Part shown: positions 36,267 to 45,684 of the stretch, piece by piece | Layout: the number at the start of each line of letters is the position of its first letter | Position numbering within the stretch: position 1 is the first letter of the stretch | Source: Anaerorudis cellulosivorans | Lineage (GTDB): Bacteria; Bacteroidota; Bacteroidia; Bacteroidales; Dysgonomonadaceae | Direction: 5' to 3' | DNA length: 64,000 nt | Assembly: GCF_025943985.1 (NCBI RefSeq) | Contig: NZ_JAPCWE010000004.1 | Location: 62,001-126,000 of the forward strand | Notes under the pieces: model-generated | The model's database searches: none | What the model was told of the DNA's origin: nothing | What the model saw: only the letters and a program-made list of their open reading frames with translations | Made by a program: the position numbers and the translations under genes

Positions 36267-38981
36267 TTAAAATTCTTGTCCGATTATAAAGTGGAACTGG
36301 CTTCCTCCATAGCTTCTACTGCCATTAATCGGATCGAAACCATATGCCCAGTCAATACCCATGAGGCCGATCATCGGTAAGAAAATACGTGCTCCGACAC
36401 CGGCAGATCGTTTTAAATCAAACGGATTAAAATTGTTTAAATCGCGCCACGCATTCCCTGCTTCAAGAAATGCTACGCCATAAATGGTTGAATTTGGTTC
36501 CAGAATAAATGGATAACGAAATTCAAGGCCAAATCGTGTATATGCTCTTGCTTGCGTGGCAATTGAGTTGTTTTCATAACCGCGTAGCGCAATATTTTCT
36601 GTAGCAAAAGAACTTGAATAACCGGTCATACCGTCTCCTCCTACATCGAACGTTTCAAATGGAGTCGGCTTATTTTTGTTGTAGTATCCCAATACACCGA
36701 ATTCAGCTCTTGTAGCAATAACCGGCGTGCGTTTTATAGAGAGCGAGGTAAGAGGGGTAAAGGTACGCATTTTCAATTTCCATTTGTGGTATTCGTTCCA
36801 TTCGTATTTTTTTGGATCATCTGATGCCATGGTTGCATAGTCTTTTCCATCCCATAACGAAAACGGAGGTGTTGCAGTTACGTTTAGTGTGAATTGGGAG
36901 CCGGTACGGGTATAAATTGGATTATCGATTGAATTTCTGGCTAATGTCATGTTTAACGTTATACTGTTGCTTGTACCGGTTTGAAAAGGGAAATAATTCC
37001 ACGTCCAATTTTTCAGTCCGTAGCGTTGATATCCCAGCTCTCCTTGCAGATAAAAATAATCATCAGGCCATTCCAATCGTTTTCCATATCCAACGGAAAC
37101 ACCCATCATCGTAAAAACCTGATCCGGATCATATGCATATTCAGCTATGTCTTGATAATCATACCCTCCGTAACCGTAGCCGCCATACCCGTATCCATAT
37201 CCATAATAGTAAGGGTTATACATATTGTAATACGAATTTTGCGAATAGTAATTGGAATTTAATCCGGTGTATCTTGAATAATAAACATTTACCGAGAAGT
37301 TGTTCGGCCGACTTCCTCCAAACCACGGTTCAATAAATGAAAACTGATAGGATTGGTAATATTGACCGTTGGTTTGTGCACTTAAAATAAGTGTTTGTCC
37401 TTCTCCCTGAGGGATGATCCCCTTGTATGAGCTGGGATTCAATAGGTTTTTCAAGGAGAAATTGTTTAGTTTTAAACTTAATTTACCCACTAATCCGGTT
37501 ACTCCCCAACCTGCTGAAAATTCAATCTGGTCATTACCTTTCGAGACTAACGGGTAAGTTATATCGACTGTTCCGTCATCGAAGTTTGGTTTGATATCCG
37601 GTTGAAGATTTTCAGGATCAAAATGACCGGTTTGTGCCAATTCTCGGATAGAACGTATCAGGTCGTCCTGACTATAAACTGCTCCCGGTTTTGTGCGAAG
37701 TTCTCTGCGTATAACGTCTTCATATACACGATCGTTCCCTTGAATGATTACCCGTTTTATCGTTGCTTTAGGGCCTTCTGTTACACGAAGTTCCAAATCT
37801 ACGGAGTCATTTTCTATGTTTATTTCGATGGGGTCGATGTTGGAAAAAAGGTAACCGTTATTTTTATACAAAGTAATTACTGCATCTTCATCGATAAGCA
37901 AACGATTCTGCAGTTTTTTCTGATTATAAACATCTCCCGGGCGCATATTCAAAATTCGACTCAGATCAAAGGAATTATAAACCGTATTGCCAACCCAATT
38001 GATGGAGCGAATATGGTATAGTTGGCCTTCTTCAACCTTGATCGCGATATTTACCGATTTCTCGTCATATTTGTAAACAGTATCCCAAACGATTTCTGCA
38101 TCGCGATACCCCAATTCGTAATATTTATTGATCAGATTTTTTTTGTCGGCTTCGTAATTCTCTCGAACAAATTTTTTGGTCTTGAACAGGTTTGCCAGTT
38201 TCTTTTCGTTCGTTTTTTTCATTGCTCCTTTGAGCTTTTTATCCGGAACGGCTTCATTCCCTTCAATTGTTATTTGGTGAACGCCCAATTTCTCTTTTTT
38301 ATCGACTATTATTTCGAGAATAACCTGATTTTTATTTGATCCATCCGGCCTTTCTATAATGGAAACTTCTGCATCGCCAAAACCTTTTTCTTCAAAATAC
38401 TTTTTTATAATGGTTTTCGCACTGTTGATTTGATTTGGAGTAATTTGATTTCCCCTAACCATGCCCAATTTTTTTTCGATATCTTCCTGTTCGCCTTTTT
38501 TCATACCCACATAACGGATATCTGAAATTCTTGGACGGTCGGTTAATTTTATTTCTAACCAAATGCTATCGCCTTTAATTTTGTTGGCAAAAATTTTTAC
38601 ATCCGAAAATAGTCCCTGTTTCCAAAATCTTTCCACAGCATTGGTTATCTCTTCTCCGGGTACTTGTATTCGATCACCTTTAGCTAACCCTGAAAATCCA
38701 ATCAGTACAAAGCTTTGGTCTTCATACATCGTATTTTCGATTCCGGTAACTTTGATATCTGCAATGACGTATTCTTTAGGTGTTGCCGTATAATTGATTA
38801 CCGGTATAGTATCTGACTCAGAAGCCGAAGATACTCCTGTGGGGGTGACTGCAGTTGTTGTAGTAGGAATAGTATCTTTAGCCTGGAGTTGCTCACTCAT
38901 AGAAAGTGACGTATTGGCTGAAGCCGTAATCCTAAAAAAGGTTGAGAGAATAATTACGAAATAAAATATCTTTTTCAACAT
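36267..38981 (-). CDS. bamA: Outer membrane protein assembly factor BamA
   Basis: Omp85 insertase. Signal peptide at the N-terminus, then a Ser/Thr-rich linker to about residue 60, POTRA domains from about 70 to 480 (for example YVIADIKVTGIENTMYEDQ and GPKATIKRVIIQGNDRVYEDVIRRELRTKPG), and the C-terminal barrel. The barrel has the lid-lock region SYGGSQFHFIIGQEF with a terminal Phe. At 904 residues it is longer than E. coli BamA (810). A Tyr/Gly-rich segment at about residues 575-612 (YGYGYGYGGYGYGG and flanks) sits in a barrel loop. It lies between uppS and skp. Confidence 0.95.
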   Translation of the reverse strand: MLKKIFYFVIILSTFFRITASANTSLSMSEQLQAKDTIPTTTTAVTPTGVSSASESDTIPVINYTATPKEYVIADIKVTGIENTMYEDQSFVLIGFSGLAKGDRIQVPGEEITNAVERFWKQGLFSDVKIFANKIKGDSIWLEIKLTDRPRISDIRYVGMKKGEQEDIEKKLGMVRGNQITPNQINSAKTIIKKYFEEKGFGDAEVSIIERPDGSNKNQVILEIIVDKKEKLGVHQITIEGNEAVPDKKLKGAMKKTNEKKLANLFKTKKFVRENYEADKKNLINKYYELGYRDAEIVWDTVYKYDEKSVNIAIKVEEGQLYHIRSINWVGNTVYNSFDLSRILNMRPGDVYNQKKLQNRLLIDEDAVITLYKNNGYLFSNIDPIEINIENDSVDLELRVTEGPKATIKRVIIQGNDRVYEDVIRRELRTKPGAVYSQDDLIRSIRELAQTGHFDPENLQPDIKPNFDDGTVDITYPLVSKGNDQIEFSAGWGVTGLVGKLSLKLNNFSLKNLLNPSSYKGIIPQGEGQTLILSAQTNGQYYQSYQFSFIEPWFGGSRPNNFSVNVYYSRYTGLNSNYYSQNSYYNMYNPYYYGYGYGYGGYGYGGYDYQDIAEYAYDPDQVFTMMGVSVGYGKRLEWPDDYFYLQGELGYQRYGLKNWTWNYFPFQTGTSNSITLNMTLARNSIDNPIYTRTGSQFTLNVTATPPFSLWDGKDYATMASDDPKKYEWNEYHKWKLKMRTFTPLTSLSIKRTPVIATRAEFGVLGYYNKNKPTPFETFDVGGDGMTGYSSSFATENIALRGYENNSIATQARAYTRFGLEFRYPFILEPNSTIYGVAFLEAGNAWRDLNNFNPFDLKRSAGVGARIFLPMIGLMGIDWAYGFDPINGSRSYGGSQFHFIIGQEF

Positions 38982-39050
38982 TATTGTTATTACCTTTTTT
39001 GCTCTTGTCGTTTTATAATTTAAATTATATCCTATTGGGGTTGGACAGAT

Positions 39051-39800
39051 TTATTTAGCCGATTCGATTTGTTCGCTTATTTTACCAAACCGACGTTCAC
39101 GGTGTTGATAATCGATGATGGCCGCATAAAGATCTTCTTCCCGAAATGCAGGCCAAAAGGTATCGGTGAAATATAATTCGGCATAGGCTGATTGCCAAAG
39201 CAAAAAGTTGCTCATGCGTTGTTCACCACCGGTTCTGATAACCAAATCGGGATCAGGAATACCTTTGGTAGACAGATAATCGGAGAAAAGAGATTCGTCA
39301 ATCTCTTCTTCTTTTATTTTTCCTTCCCCTACTTCCCTTATTAATTTTTTTGCTGCTTCCACAATTTCCCATCTTGATGAATAGCTCAATGCCAGTATCA
39401 ATGTTAATTTGTTGCCCTTTGATGTTTTTACCTCACATTCTTCTAATGCTTTTTTTGTTTTTTCAGGAAGGCGGGTTATGTCTCCGATATTTTTCACTTT
39501 TACCTGATTTTCTATGAGATCGGGAGTTTCCTTTGTAACAGCATATACCATTAATTCCATTAGAGCGTTAATTTCTTCTTCAGGACGCTTCCAATTTTCA
39601 GTAGAAAAAACGTAAATAGTCAAGAATTTTACATTTGCTTTTACAGCTGCTTCGACAACTTTTCGAACTGAAATAACACCTTCTTTATGGCCTTCGGCGC
39701 GTCCTAATCCGTGGGCCTTTGCCCATCGTCCGTTTCCATCCATAATTATGGCGATGTGCTTTGGAACCGAAGTTTTATCTATTTTCTCTAATAGCGACAT
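39051..39800 (-). CDS. uppS: Isoprenyl (undecaprenyl) diphosphate synthase
   Basis: Makes the C55 lipid carrier for cell-wall and surface polysaccharide. The cis-prenyltransferase motif HIAIIMDGNGRWAKAHGLGRAEGH is at residues 18-41, then LTIYVFSTENWKRP, and the C-terminal PDLVIRTGGEQRMSNFLLWQSAYAELYFTDTFWPAF. Length 249 is normal. It precedes bamA on the same strand, a common Bacteroidota grouping of envelope genes. The gap to the upstream lipoprotein gene is 37 bases. Confidence 0.96.
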   Translation of the reverse strand: MSLLEKIDKTSVPKHIAIIMDGNGRWAKAHGLGRAEGHKEGVISVRKVVEAAVKANVKFLTIYVFSTENWKRPEEEINALMELMVYAVTKETPDLIENQVKVKNIGDITRLPEKTKKALEECEVKTSKGNKLTLILALSYSSRWEIVEAAKKLIREVGEGKIKEEEIDESLFSDYLSTKGIPDPDLVIRTGGEQRMSNFLLWQSAYAELYFTDTFWPAFREEDLYAAIIDYQHRERRFGKISEQIESAK

Positions 39801-39837
39801 GTTGTTTAGTGAATTTGTTGTTGCTGCTACTACTACT

Positions 39838-41166
39838 TTAATGGGCTGCCAATCTGTTTAATCTTCCTCTCCAAACATCAGTAAGTTCAGTTTGCCTTTC
39901 GGATGTTCCTCCAAATATTCGGATATAATTTTTTGCATCTACAATAATTGAAGCATTTAGTCGATAAGGGAACGATGAGGGCAATGCTTGAAGTGAATCT
40001 GCAGCATTCCATGCTATGCTGTTAGCTTTTTCCGAAATGTATAAAACATTTTTCCCGGAGGCTGAAGTTGTAAGCATATATATATTTTGGTCATATGGGA
40101 ACAGCGTGCTTCCCTGTATTGGCATGGGAGCTGTTTTCCCTGATATTGAAATCGTATTGTCTTTTTCTTGAATGATCCAAATTTTGGAATTTAATGAATT
40201 GTCGGCATTTTTTCCACCTGAAAGGACCATATAATTTTTCCAAAAAATGGTCGGATCTTTTATGGCTGTTGCAGAAAATTGCGTAATGGGGAAATCTGAT
40301 GGGATAGTACCCATGACATGGAATGACGTAAAGTCAGCGGTCTTTGCAAATTTCAATGTTTCTTCGTCATTGATTGCTGTCAGAATAGAATCTGTAGCAA
40401 CAGACGGTAAGATGCCGTAAATTGATTTCACTTTATAGATTTCCGGAAGTTTTATCCATACCACACCATCAGTCGTCTTATACACATTATAGTAATTATC
40501 GAGCGCAAAAATTTCTGTCAGGGTTGAAACAATGCTTGAAAATTGCACGGCAAGCGGCAAGCCGCTTACATCGATGGGGCTATTTGTTATGCCATCTGAT
40601 GATACAACTCCTTTTATACTTTGCCCCGATTTATAATAGGTATAAAATTTATCGTTAAACGCCACGGTTTTTTGGGCATCTATGGGGAAAGGCACATAAT
40701 TGTCAGTTAATTTACTCCATACTAACAGATGGGGATTTTGTTGATGAATATTGAGTTTGAACTCGTATTTTTTCGTGGTGATTCCATCTTGAGCAAAAAC
40801 CTCAATGAATTTCAAACGGCTAATATCGACAGAATCCGTATTATTCCAGAAATAGATACTATCCGGATTTTGTAAATGGATTTTTACGGCTGCAGCGTAT
40901 CTGAGTTCAAGGGTAAGGTATGCATTTTTCGGTTCGAAGCCATAATCCAACGAATCACGATTATATATCTGAGATAAAAGTTGATCGATGGAAAATTGGG
41001 CTTTTGACAATGTTTGTGTAGAATCGTATGCTGCAGAAAGAGTTATCCCATATATTTGGGCATCCGATGAGTATTCAATATCTGAATCATTTGTGTTTAA
41101 ACAAGAGGAAAACACGATTATTCCCAATAATGAAATTAAATTTCGGGTAAAGTATTTTATAGTCAT
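39838..41166 (-). CDS. DUF6242-like lipoprotein with repeat domain
   Basis: A 442-residue predicted lipoprotein: signal with lipobox FSSC at Cys21. The N-terminal 130 residues form a beta-rich domain. The rest contains kelch-like repeats, for example KIWIIQEKDNTISISG and FGGTSERQTELTDVWRG. I recall this architecture as DUF6242 in Bacteroidales. It is the first gene of a cluster running into uppS-bamA-skp, so a cell-envelope role is plausible. No enzyme motif was seen. A TACTTTTG element at 41204-41211 is the likely promoter. Confidence 0.8.
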   Translation of the reverse strand: MTIKYFTRNLISLLGIIVFSSCLNTNDSDIEYSSDAQIYGITLSAAYDSTQTLSKAQFSIDQLLSQIYNRDSLDYGFEPKNAYLTLELRYAAAVKIHLQNPDSIYFWNNTDSVDISRLKFIEVFAQDGITTKKYEFKLNIHQQNPHLLVWSKLTDNYVPFPIDAQKTVAFNDKFYTYYKSGQSIKGVVSSDGITNSPIDVSGLPLAVQFSSIVSTLTEIFALDNYYNVYKTTDGVVWIKLPEIYKVKSIYGILPSVATDSILTAINDEETLKFAKTADFTSFHVMGTIPSDFPITQFSATAIKDPTIFWKNYMVLSGGKNADNSLNSKIWIIQEKDNTISISGKTAPMPIQGSTLFPYDQNIYMLTTSASGKNVLYISEKANSIAWNAADSLQALPSSFPYRLNASIIVDAKNYIRIFGGTSERQTELTDVWRGRLNRLAAH

Positions 41167-41203
41167 TTGTTTCCGAAAATATTGTATGCTATTATACGTT
41201 ATG

Positions 41204-41211
41204 CAAAAGTA
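41204..41211 (-). promoter_or_regulatory. Predicted -7 element upstream of DUF6242-uppS-bamA
   Basis: Minus strand TACTTTTG fits TAnnTTTG, 38 bases from the start codon. The -33 element is not clear. Confidence 0.5.
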
Positions 41212-41248
41212 AAAAGTTTTTCGGCTTTTTCCATATCGAAACAGTTAT

Positions 41249-42316
41249 TTAAAGAAAATTTCGAGATATTTTATTCTTTAAATGGATTTGAAATGAATCC
41301 AAATATTGTTTTATCTGTATTTTATCGCCATCAATACGGGGTGCCTTGATTCCGTTTTTTAATTCCTTGGATGATATTTCAATATAGGCTTCATCCCATA
41401 AATTATCGGAAATGAATGAGGTTAACATTCGGCTTCCTCCCTCTATCAGTACCGACCCAATATTTTCTTCATATACATGTTTCATTATTTGTTCAGTGGT
41501 GTTTTTAGAGAAATCGATCACGATAGGTTTTACGTTTTCTTTTTTCACATGATAATCGGGATATTCTGTAAAGACGAGCGTCTTGGCTTCGTTATTGAAA
41601 ATATTGGCATCGGATGGGATTATGCATTTTCTGTCGATTACTATTCGAATGGGATTTTCACCAAACCATTTTCGGACTGTTAATCTTGGGTTATCTTTGA
41701 TTACTGTATGGGTTCCTACCATAATTCCTTGTACTTGCGTTCTGATTTTATGAACGATGGTTTCCGTGATTTCGTTTGATATTTTTGCAGGAGTTTTTTC
41801 GGCTAATGAAGAGCGCATAATGTCGATAAAGCCATCGTTGCTTTGTGCCCATTTCAAAATGATATAAGGCCTTTGGCAGAGTTGATTGACAAAGAAAGCG
41901 CGATTTAGTTCTTTTGCTTCTTTTTCCAATATTCCTTCTTTTATTTCAATTCCTGCATTTTGCATGCGTTGAATACCTTTTCCGGATATCATCGGATTAG
42001 GATCCATTGTGGCTATTACCACTCGAGGTATTTTTTTTGAAATAATAAGTTCTGTACAAGGAGGTGTTTTGCCATAATGGGTGCAAGGTTCCAAAGAAAC
42101 ATAAAGAGTAGCTTCTTGCAGTAGCAGTTGGTCTTTGACGGCATTGATTGCGTTTACTTCGGCATGAGGTTCGCCAAATTTTCGATGATACCCTTCCCCT
42201 ATGATTCGATCGTTGTGTACGATGATGGCGCCTACCATGGGATTGGGCCTTACAAAGGCCTCGCCTTTACGGGCAAGTTGTAAGCATCGGTATATATATT
42301 TTTCATCTATTGTCAT
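41249..42316 (-). CDS. ribD: Bifunctional diaminohydroxyphosphoribosylaminopyrimidine deaminase / reductase
   Basis: Second and third steps of riboflavin synthesis. The N-terminal deaminase has zinc-site HAEVNAI near residue 51 and PCTHYGKTPPC near 77-87. The C-terminal reductase domain contains ILKWAQSNDGFID, GTHTVIKDNPRLTVR and SVLIEGGSRMLTSFI. Length 355 is typical. No FMN riboswitch can be present because its start is only 20 bases from the divergent prmC start. It is not clustered with other rib genes here. Confidence 0.96.
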   Translation of the reverse strand: MTIDEKYIYRCLQLARKGEAFVRPNPMVGAIIVHNDRIIGEGYHRKFGEPHAEVNAINAVKDQLLLQEATLYVSLEPCTHYGKTPPCTELIISKKIPRVVIATMDPNPMISGKGIQRMQNAGIEIKEGILEKEAKELNRAFFVNQLCQRPYIILKWAQSNDGFIDIMRSSLAEKTPAKISNEITETIVHKIRTQVQGIMVGTHTVIKDNPRLTVRKWFGENPIRIVIDRKCIIPSDANIFNNEAKTLVFTEYPDYHVKKENVKPIVIDFSKNTTEQIMKHVYEENIGSVLIEGGSRMLTSFISDNLWDEAYIEISSKELKNGIKAPRIDGDKIQIKQYLDSFQIHLKNKISRNFL

Positions 42317-42322
42317 TTTTTT

Positions 42323-42330
42323 TATCTTTG
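42323..42330 (+). promoter_or_regulatory. Predicted -7 element of prmC (leaderless transcript)
   Basis: TATCTTTG at 42323-42330 fits TAnnTTTG. Transcription would start near 42335-42338, essentially at the prmC ATG (42337), which predicts a leaderless mRNA. Confidence 0.5.
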
Positions 42331-42336
42331 TCCTAT

Positions 42337-43176
42337 ATGATAAGTGATCCCATTCTATACTTACAAAACGAGTTGTCCGGTTTTTATACGTCAGATGAGA
42401 TTAAAAGTTTGACATATCTCATTTTGAAAGAAGTATGCGATTTGCCGTTTTACGAAATTGTATGCCGCAAATTTAACGATTTATCGGATGTGCAAGATAA
42501 GAAAATTCAAGATATTGTTGAAAGATTAAAAAAATACGAACCGTTGCAATATATTTTAGGGAAAACAGCGTTTTTCGGTATGGAATTCAATACGAATCCT
42601 TTTGTTTTGATTCCTCGTCCGGAAACGGAAGAACTAATAGAATGGGTACTTTCGGAGAACGATGTGCCAAATCCACGAATATTGGATCTTTGTACAGGAA
42701 GTGGATGTATTGCCATTGTCTTGGCTAAAAAAATTCCGGGTGCAGAATTGCATGCTCTGGATATTTCTTCGGCAGCATTGGATGTGGCGAAGTTGAATGC
42801 CCGGAAGAACGGAGTAGAGATTATTTTTCGATGTGTTGACGTCCTTAAAGAAAATTGCGATGACACTATCTTTGATATTATGGTAAGTAACCCACCTTAT
42901 GTAACGGAAAAAGAAAAACAGGAAATGAAACCGAATGTTCTTCAATACGAACCGCCGGAAGCATTATTTGTTCCCAATGATAATCCCTTGATATTTTATG
43001 ATCGTATTTCCGATATGGCACTACGGCAATTGAATAAGGGAGGGAAATTATATTTCGAGATTAATTGCAACTATGGCAAGCAAATGGTTTCCCTGCTCGA
43101 AAAAAAGGGTTTTTCTCATGTAGAATTACGAAAAGATATTTCGAAAAACGATCGTATGATTAGAGCAATAAAATGA
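42337..43176 (+). CDS. prmC: Peptide chain release factor N5-glutamine methyltransferase
   Basis: Methylates the GGQ glutamine of release factors 1 and 2. It has the helical N-terminal domain, RPETEELIEWVL, SAM-binding LDLCTGSGCIAIVLAKKIPG near residue 112, and the catalytic NPPY in DIMVSNPPYVTEKE near 185. I set the start at ATG 42337 (279 residues); an upstream frame would overlap the divergent ribD start. The stop overlaps recX by ATGA. The first gene of prmC-recX-comF. Confidence 0.95.
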   Translation: MISDPILYLQNELSGFYTSDEIKSLTYLILKEVCDLPFYEIVCRKFNDLSDVQDKKIQDIVERLKKYEPLQYILGKTAFFGMEFNTNPFVLIPRPETEELIEWVLSENDVPNPRILDLCTGSGCIAIVLAKKIPGAELHALDISSAALDVAKLNARKNGVEIIFRCVDVLKENCDDTIFDIMVSNPPYVTEKEKQEMKPNVLQYEPPEALFVPNDNPLIFYDRISDMALRQLNKGGKLYFEINCNYGKQMVSLLEKKGFSHVELRKDISKNDRMIRAIK

Positions 43177-43658
43177 AAGAAAATGCTTCCCTGAAGATAT
43201 CGAATGAAAGAGCTTATTCCCATATGGCAACGTTGTGTGCCAAACGAGAATATTGCACATCAGACATTAGAAAAAAACTAAGTCGATATTGTTTAAATGA
43301 CGATGATGTTGAGAAAATTATTAATCGTTTGAAAGCAGAAAAATATATCGATGAAGTTCGTTATTGCCGCAGCTTTATCAATGATAAATTGCGATTTAAT
43401 AAATGGGGACGAAAAAAAATCGAATTTGCGTTGAGGCAAAAACTCATCCCTTCGGATCTTATATCCAATGCTTTTTTGGATTTTTCTGATGATATGCTGA
43501 ATGAATCACTTGAGTCACTACTTGAAAATAAAGTCAGGTCTATACAATATGGTTCGGCAAGAGAGAAGCGTTCAAAATTGATCCGTTTTGCAATTGGGAG
43601 GGGGTTTTCAATGGATGAAACGCTACGATGTATTAATAAAATTTTATCCGAGAAATGA
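43173..43658 (+). CDS. recX: Regulatory protein RecX
   Basis: Modulator of RecA filaments. The 161-residue helical protein shows RecX repeats: ALCAKREYCTSDIRKKLSRY-like first repeat (residues about 20-40), IINRLKAEKYIDEVRYCRSFINDKLRFNKWGRKKIEFALRQK in the middle, and a C-terminal third repeat. It starts within the prmC stop and its own stop overlaps comF by ATGA. recA is not adjacent, which is usual in this phylum. Confidence 0.92.
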   Translation: MKENASLKISNERAYSHMATLCAKREYCTSDIRKKLSRYCLNDDDVEKIINRLKAEKYIDEVRYCRSFINDKLRFNKWGRKKIEFALRQKLIPSDLISNAFLDFSDDMLNESLESLLENKVRSIQYGSAREKRSKLIRFAIGRGFSMDETLRCINKILSEK

Positions 43659-44350
43659 ATTTTTATGAGTACATATATGAGTTTTCAACTCTTTTCTTTC
43701 CAAATTGCTGTATTGTTTGTGGAGAGAAATTACTTCCTTCAGAAGAAAGTATTTGTTTGAAATGCTTATACAAATTGCCGAAGACCAATAACTTTAGTGA
43801 AGTTGGCAATAGTACCGAGACATTGTTGGCCGGTCGTTTTCCTTTTGAGCGTGCAGCATCGTTTTGTGTTTTTTCAAAAGAAGGGATGTTTCAATCTATT
43901 ATTCATCAAATAAAATACAAACACAAAGAGAAGTTGGGAATTGCTATGGGCCGTTTGTTCGGGCAAGATCTTAAGGGAAGCGATTTTATTCGCCCCATCG
44001 ATCTTATTCTTCCTGTTCCTCTCCATCCGAAAAAACAGAAAGAAAGAGGGTACAATCAATCCGAGAGGATTGCTGAAGGGCTTTCTGAAATTACCGCTAT
44101 CCCTGTTTCACGAGGCAATTTGGTGAGAACCATTTATAACCCCACTCAAACCAAACTCAACAAGACTCAACGATGGGAGAACGTGAAAAATATTTTTGAG
44201 GTGATAAATCCTGTGGAATTTTCAGGTAAACATGTCCTTTTAGTTGATGATATTATAACAACCGGTTCAACGCTTGAAGCTTGTGCAATGGCTTTGGGTA
44301 AATGTCGCGACATAAAAATTAGTGTGGCCACTTTGGCTAAAGTCTTGTAA
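43655..44350 (+). CDS. comF: ComF family protein (phosphoribosyltransferase fold)
   Basis: The N-terminus has a zinc-finger-like Cys set, CCIVCGEKLLPSEESICLKCL, and the C-terminal PRTase domain has the PRPP loop VLLVDDIITTGSTLEACA near residue 192 plus LPVPLHPKKQKERGYNQSERIAEGL. In naturally competent bacteria ComF helps DNA uptake; in Bacteroidota its role is not proven. It is the last of three tightly coupled genes, 99 bases before pyrE. Confidence 0.93.
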   Translation: MNFYEYIYEFSTLFFPNCCIVCGEKLLPSEESICLKCLYKLPKTNNFSEVGNSTETLLAGRFPFERAASFCVFSKEGMFQSIIHQIKYKHKEKLGIAMGRLFGQDLKGSDFIRPIDLILPVPLHPKKQKERGYNQSERIAEGLSEITAIPVSRGNLVRTIYNPTQTKLNKTQRWENVKNIFEVINPVEFSGKHVLLVDDIITTGSTLEACAMALGKCRDIKISVATLAKVL

Positions 44351-44449
44351 TCTTGAGTTAAGAAACGCAATTTTTTTTACTAAAATGCGCTCCGGTTCTT
44401 CTAAAATTAGTATTTTCGCATCTTATTCCGTATTAAAAGAGTGAATGAT

Positions 44450-45091
44450 ATGAATACGATAGAACAATTAACTGCCGAGAAACTTCTCAAAATAAAAGCT
44501 GTAAAACTGCAACCTTCTAATCCGTTTACTTGGGCATCGGGTTGGAAATCCCCTATATATTGCGACAATAGAAAACTGATGTCGTATCCTGCAATTCGGA
44601 ATTTTATTAAAGTTGAATTCGCCCGGATCATTCTTGAAAAATATCCTCAGACAGAGGCCATTGCAGGCGTTGCTACAGGTGCTATTGCTCCGGCTGCGTT
44701 GGTTGCAGATATGTTGGGTCTTCCGTTTGTGTATATTCGATCTACGCCAAAGGATCATGGATTGGAGAATCTTATTGAGGGGGATCTTAAACCAAGACAA
44801 AAAGTCGTGGTGATTGAAGATTTGGTTTCTACAGGTCATAGCAGCCTGAAAGCAGTAGAAGCCATTCGTCGCAACGGTTCCGATGTGTTAGCTTTGTTAG
44901 CTGTTTTTACTTATGATTTTCCCGTTGCGAGGGAGAATATGGAAAAGGCTCGCGTCGAACTTATAACGCTATGCAATTACGATGCTATTTTGGGTGAAGC
45001 ATTGCGTACCGATTATATTGACGAATCGGAATTGGAAACGCTTCAAGACTGGCGTAAAGACCCCGAAAACTGGAATAAGAGAAATCAATAG
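44450..45091 (+). CDS. pyrE: Orotate phosphoribosyltransferase
   Basis: Makes OMP from orotate and PRPP in pyrimidine synthesis. It has SNPFTWASGWKSPIYCDNRKLMSYP near residues 24-48, and the PRPP-binding KVVVIEDLVSTGHSS near 120-134. The start at ATG 44450 gives MNTIEQLTAEKLLKI (213 residues); a GTG nine bases earlier is less likely. A TATTTTCG sequence at 44411-44418 resembles a -7 element with one mismatch. It is followed after 8 bases by an SRPBCC gene. Confidence 0.95.
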   Translation: MNTIEQLTAEKLLKIKAVKLQPSNPFTWASGWKSPIYCDNRKLMSYPAIRNFIKVEFARIILEKYPQTEAIAGVATGAIAPAALVADMLGLPFVYIRSTPKDHGLENLIEGDLKPRQKVVVIEDLVSTGHSSLKAVEAIRRNGSDVLALLAVFTYDFPVARENMEKARVELITLCNYDAILGEALRTDYIDESELETLQDWRKDPENWNKRNQ

Positions 45092-45099
45092 GAAATTGA

Positions 45100-45519
45100 A
45101 TGACTGAATTTGTAAGCGATGTAAAAACTATATCGCACAGTAATATGGATGTATATCGGGTGCTTTCCGATATGAGTAAATTGAATTTGGTCAAGGATCA
45201 GATCCCGGAAGATAAGATAGAAGGATTAACCTTCAATAAGGATAGTTGTTCCTTTAAGGTAAATCCGATTGGTGAAGTTAAATTTGATGTAGTGGAACGC
45301 CAACCGAATAAATTGATCAAATTTAAATCGGGGAATTTGCCTTTTGAAGTTTTTTTATGGATTCAATTGGTGTCTAAAGCAGAGAAAGATACGAAAATGC
45401 GATTGACTGTTCGTGCTGATTTAAATCCTTTTCTTAAGTCGATGGTTTCCCAACCAATGAAAGAGACGTTGGATAAAATAGCTGATATGTTGACACAGTT
45501 ACCCTACGACAGGATTTAA
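45100..45519 (+). CDS. SRPBCC family protein
   Basis: A 139-residue protein of the START/SRPBCC helix-grip fold, by overall pattern: TEFVSDVKTISHSNMDVYRVLSDMSKLNLVKDQIP at the start, alternating strands, and a C-terminal helix SQPMKETLDKIADMLTQLPYDRI. Such proteins bind hydrophobic ligands; the ligand here is unknown. It is co-oriented and nearly contiguous with pyrE, so it is probably co-transcribed, an arrangement I recall in other Bacteroidales. Confidence 0.82.
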   Translation: MTEFVSDVKTISHSNMDVYRVLSDMSKLNLVKDQIPEDKIEGLTFNKDSCSFKVNPIGEVKFDVVERQPNKLIKFKSGNLPFEVFLWIQLVSKAEKDTKMRLTVRADLNPFLKSMVSQPMKETLDKIADMLTQLPYDRI

Positions 45520-45633
45520 AACTATCGGCAGCGTAAATTAAACTGCGTGAAGATTTTTTACGACTTCGTTCTTTTTTTCTTATTAACGGGTATAGCTTTA
45601 TTTGAAATTTGGAAGGGTCGAGATAAAATTATA

Positions 45634-45678
45634 AAAAAGGAGGGAAGTATAATTTTATTTTTTCCCTCCTTTTTAAGA
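45634..45678. terminator. Bidirectional terminator, end of SRPBCC gene and of the sugar-acid operon
   Basis: AAAAAGGAGGGAA (45634-45646) is perfectly complementary to TTCCCTCCTTTTT (45662-45674): a 13-bp stem with a 15-base loop. It separates convergent units and would end the seven-gene minus-strand operon. Confidence 0.85.
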
Positions 45679-45684
45679 AAAGAG

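Noticed and set aside
42317-42336. FMN riboswitch upstream of ribD
   Set aside because: The intergenic space is 20 bases, too short for the aptamer.
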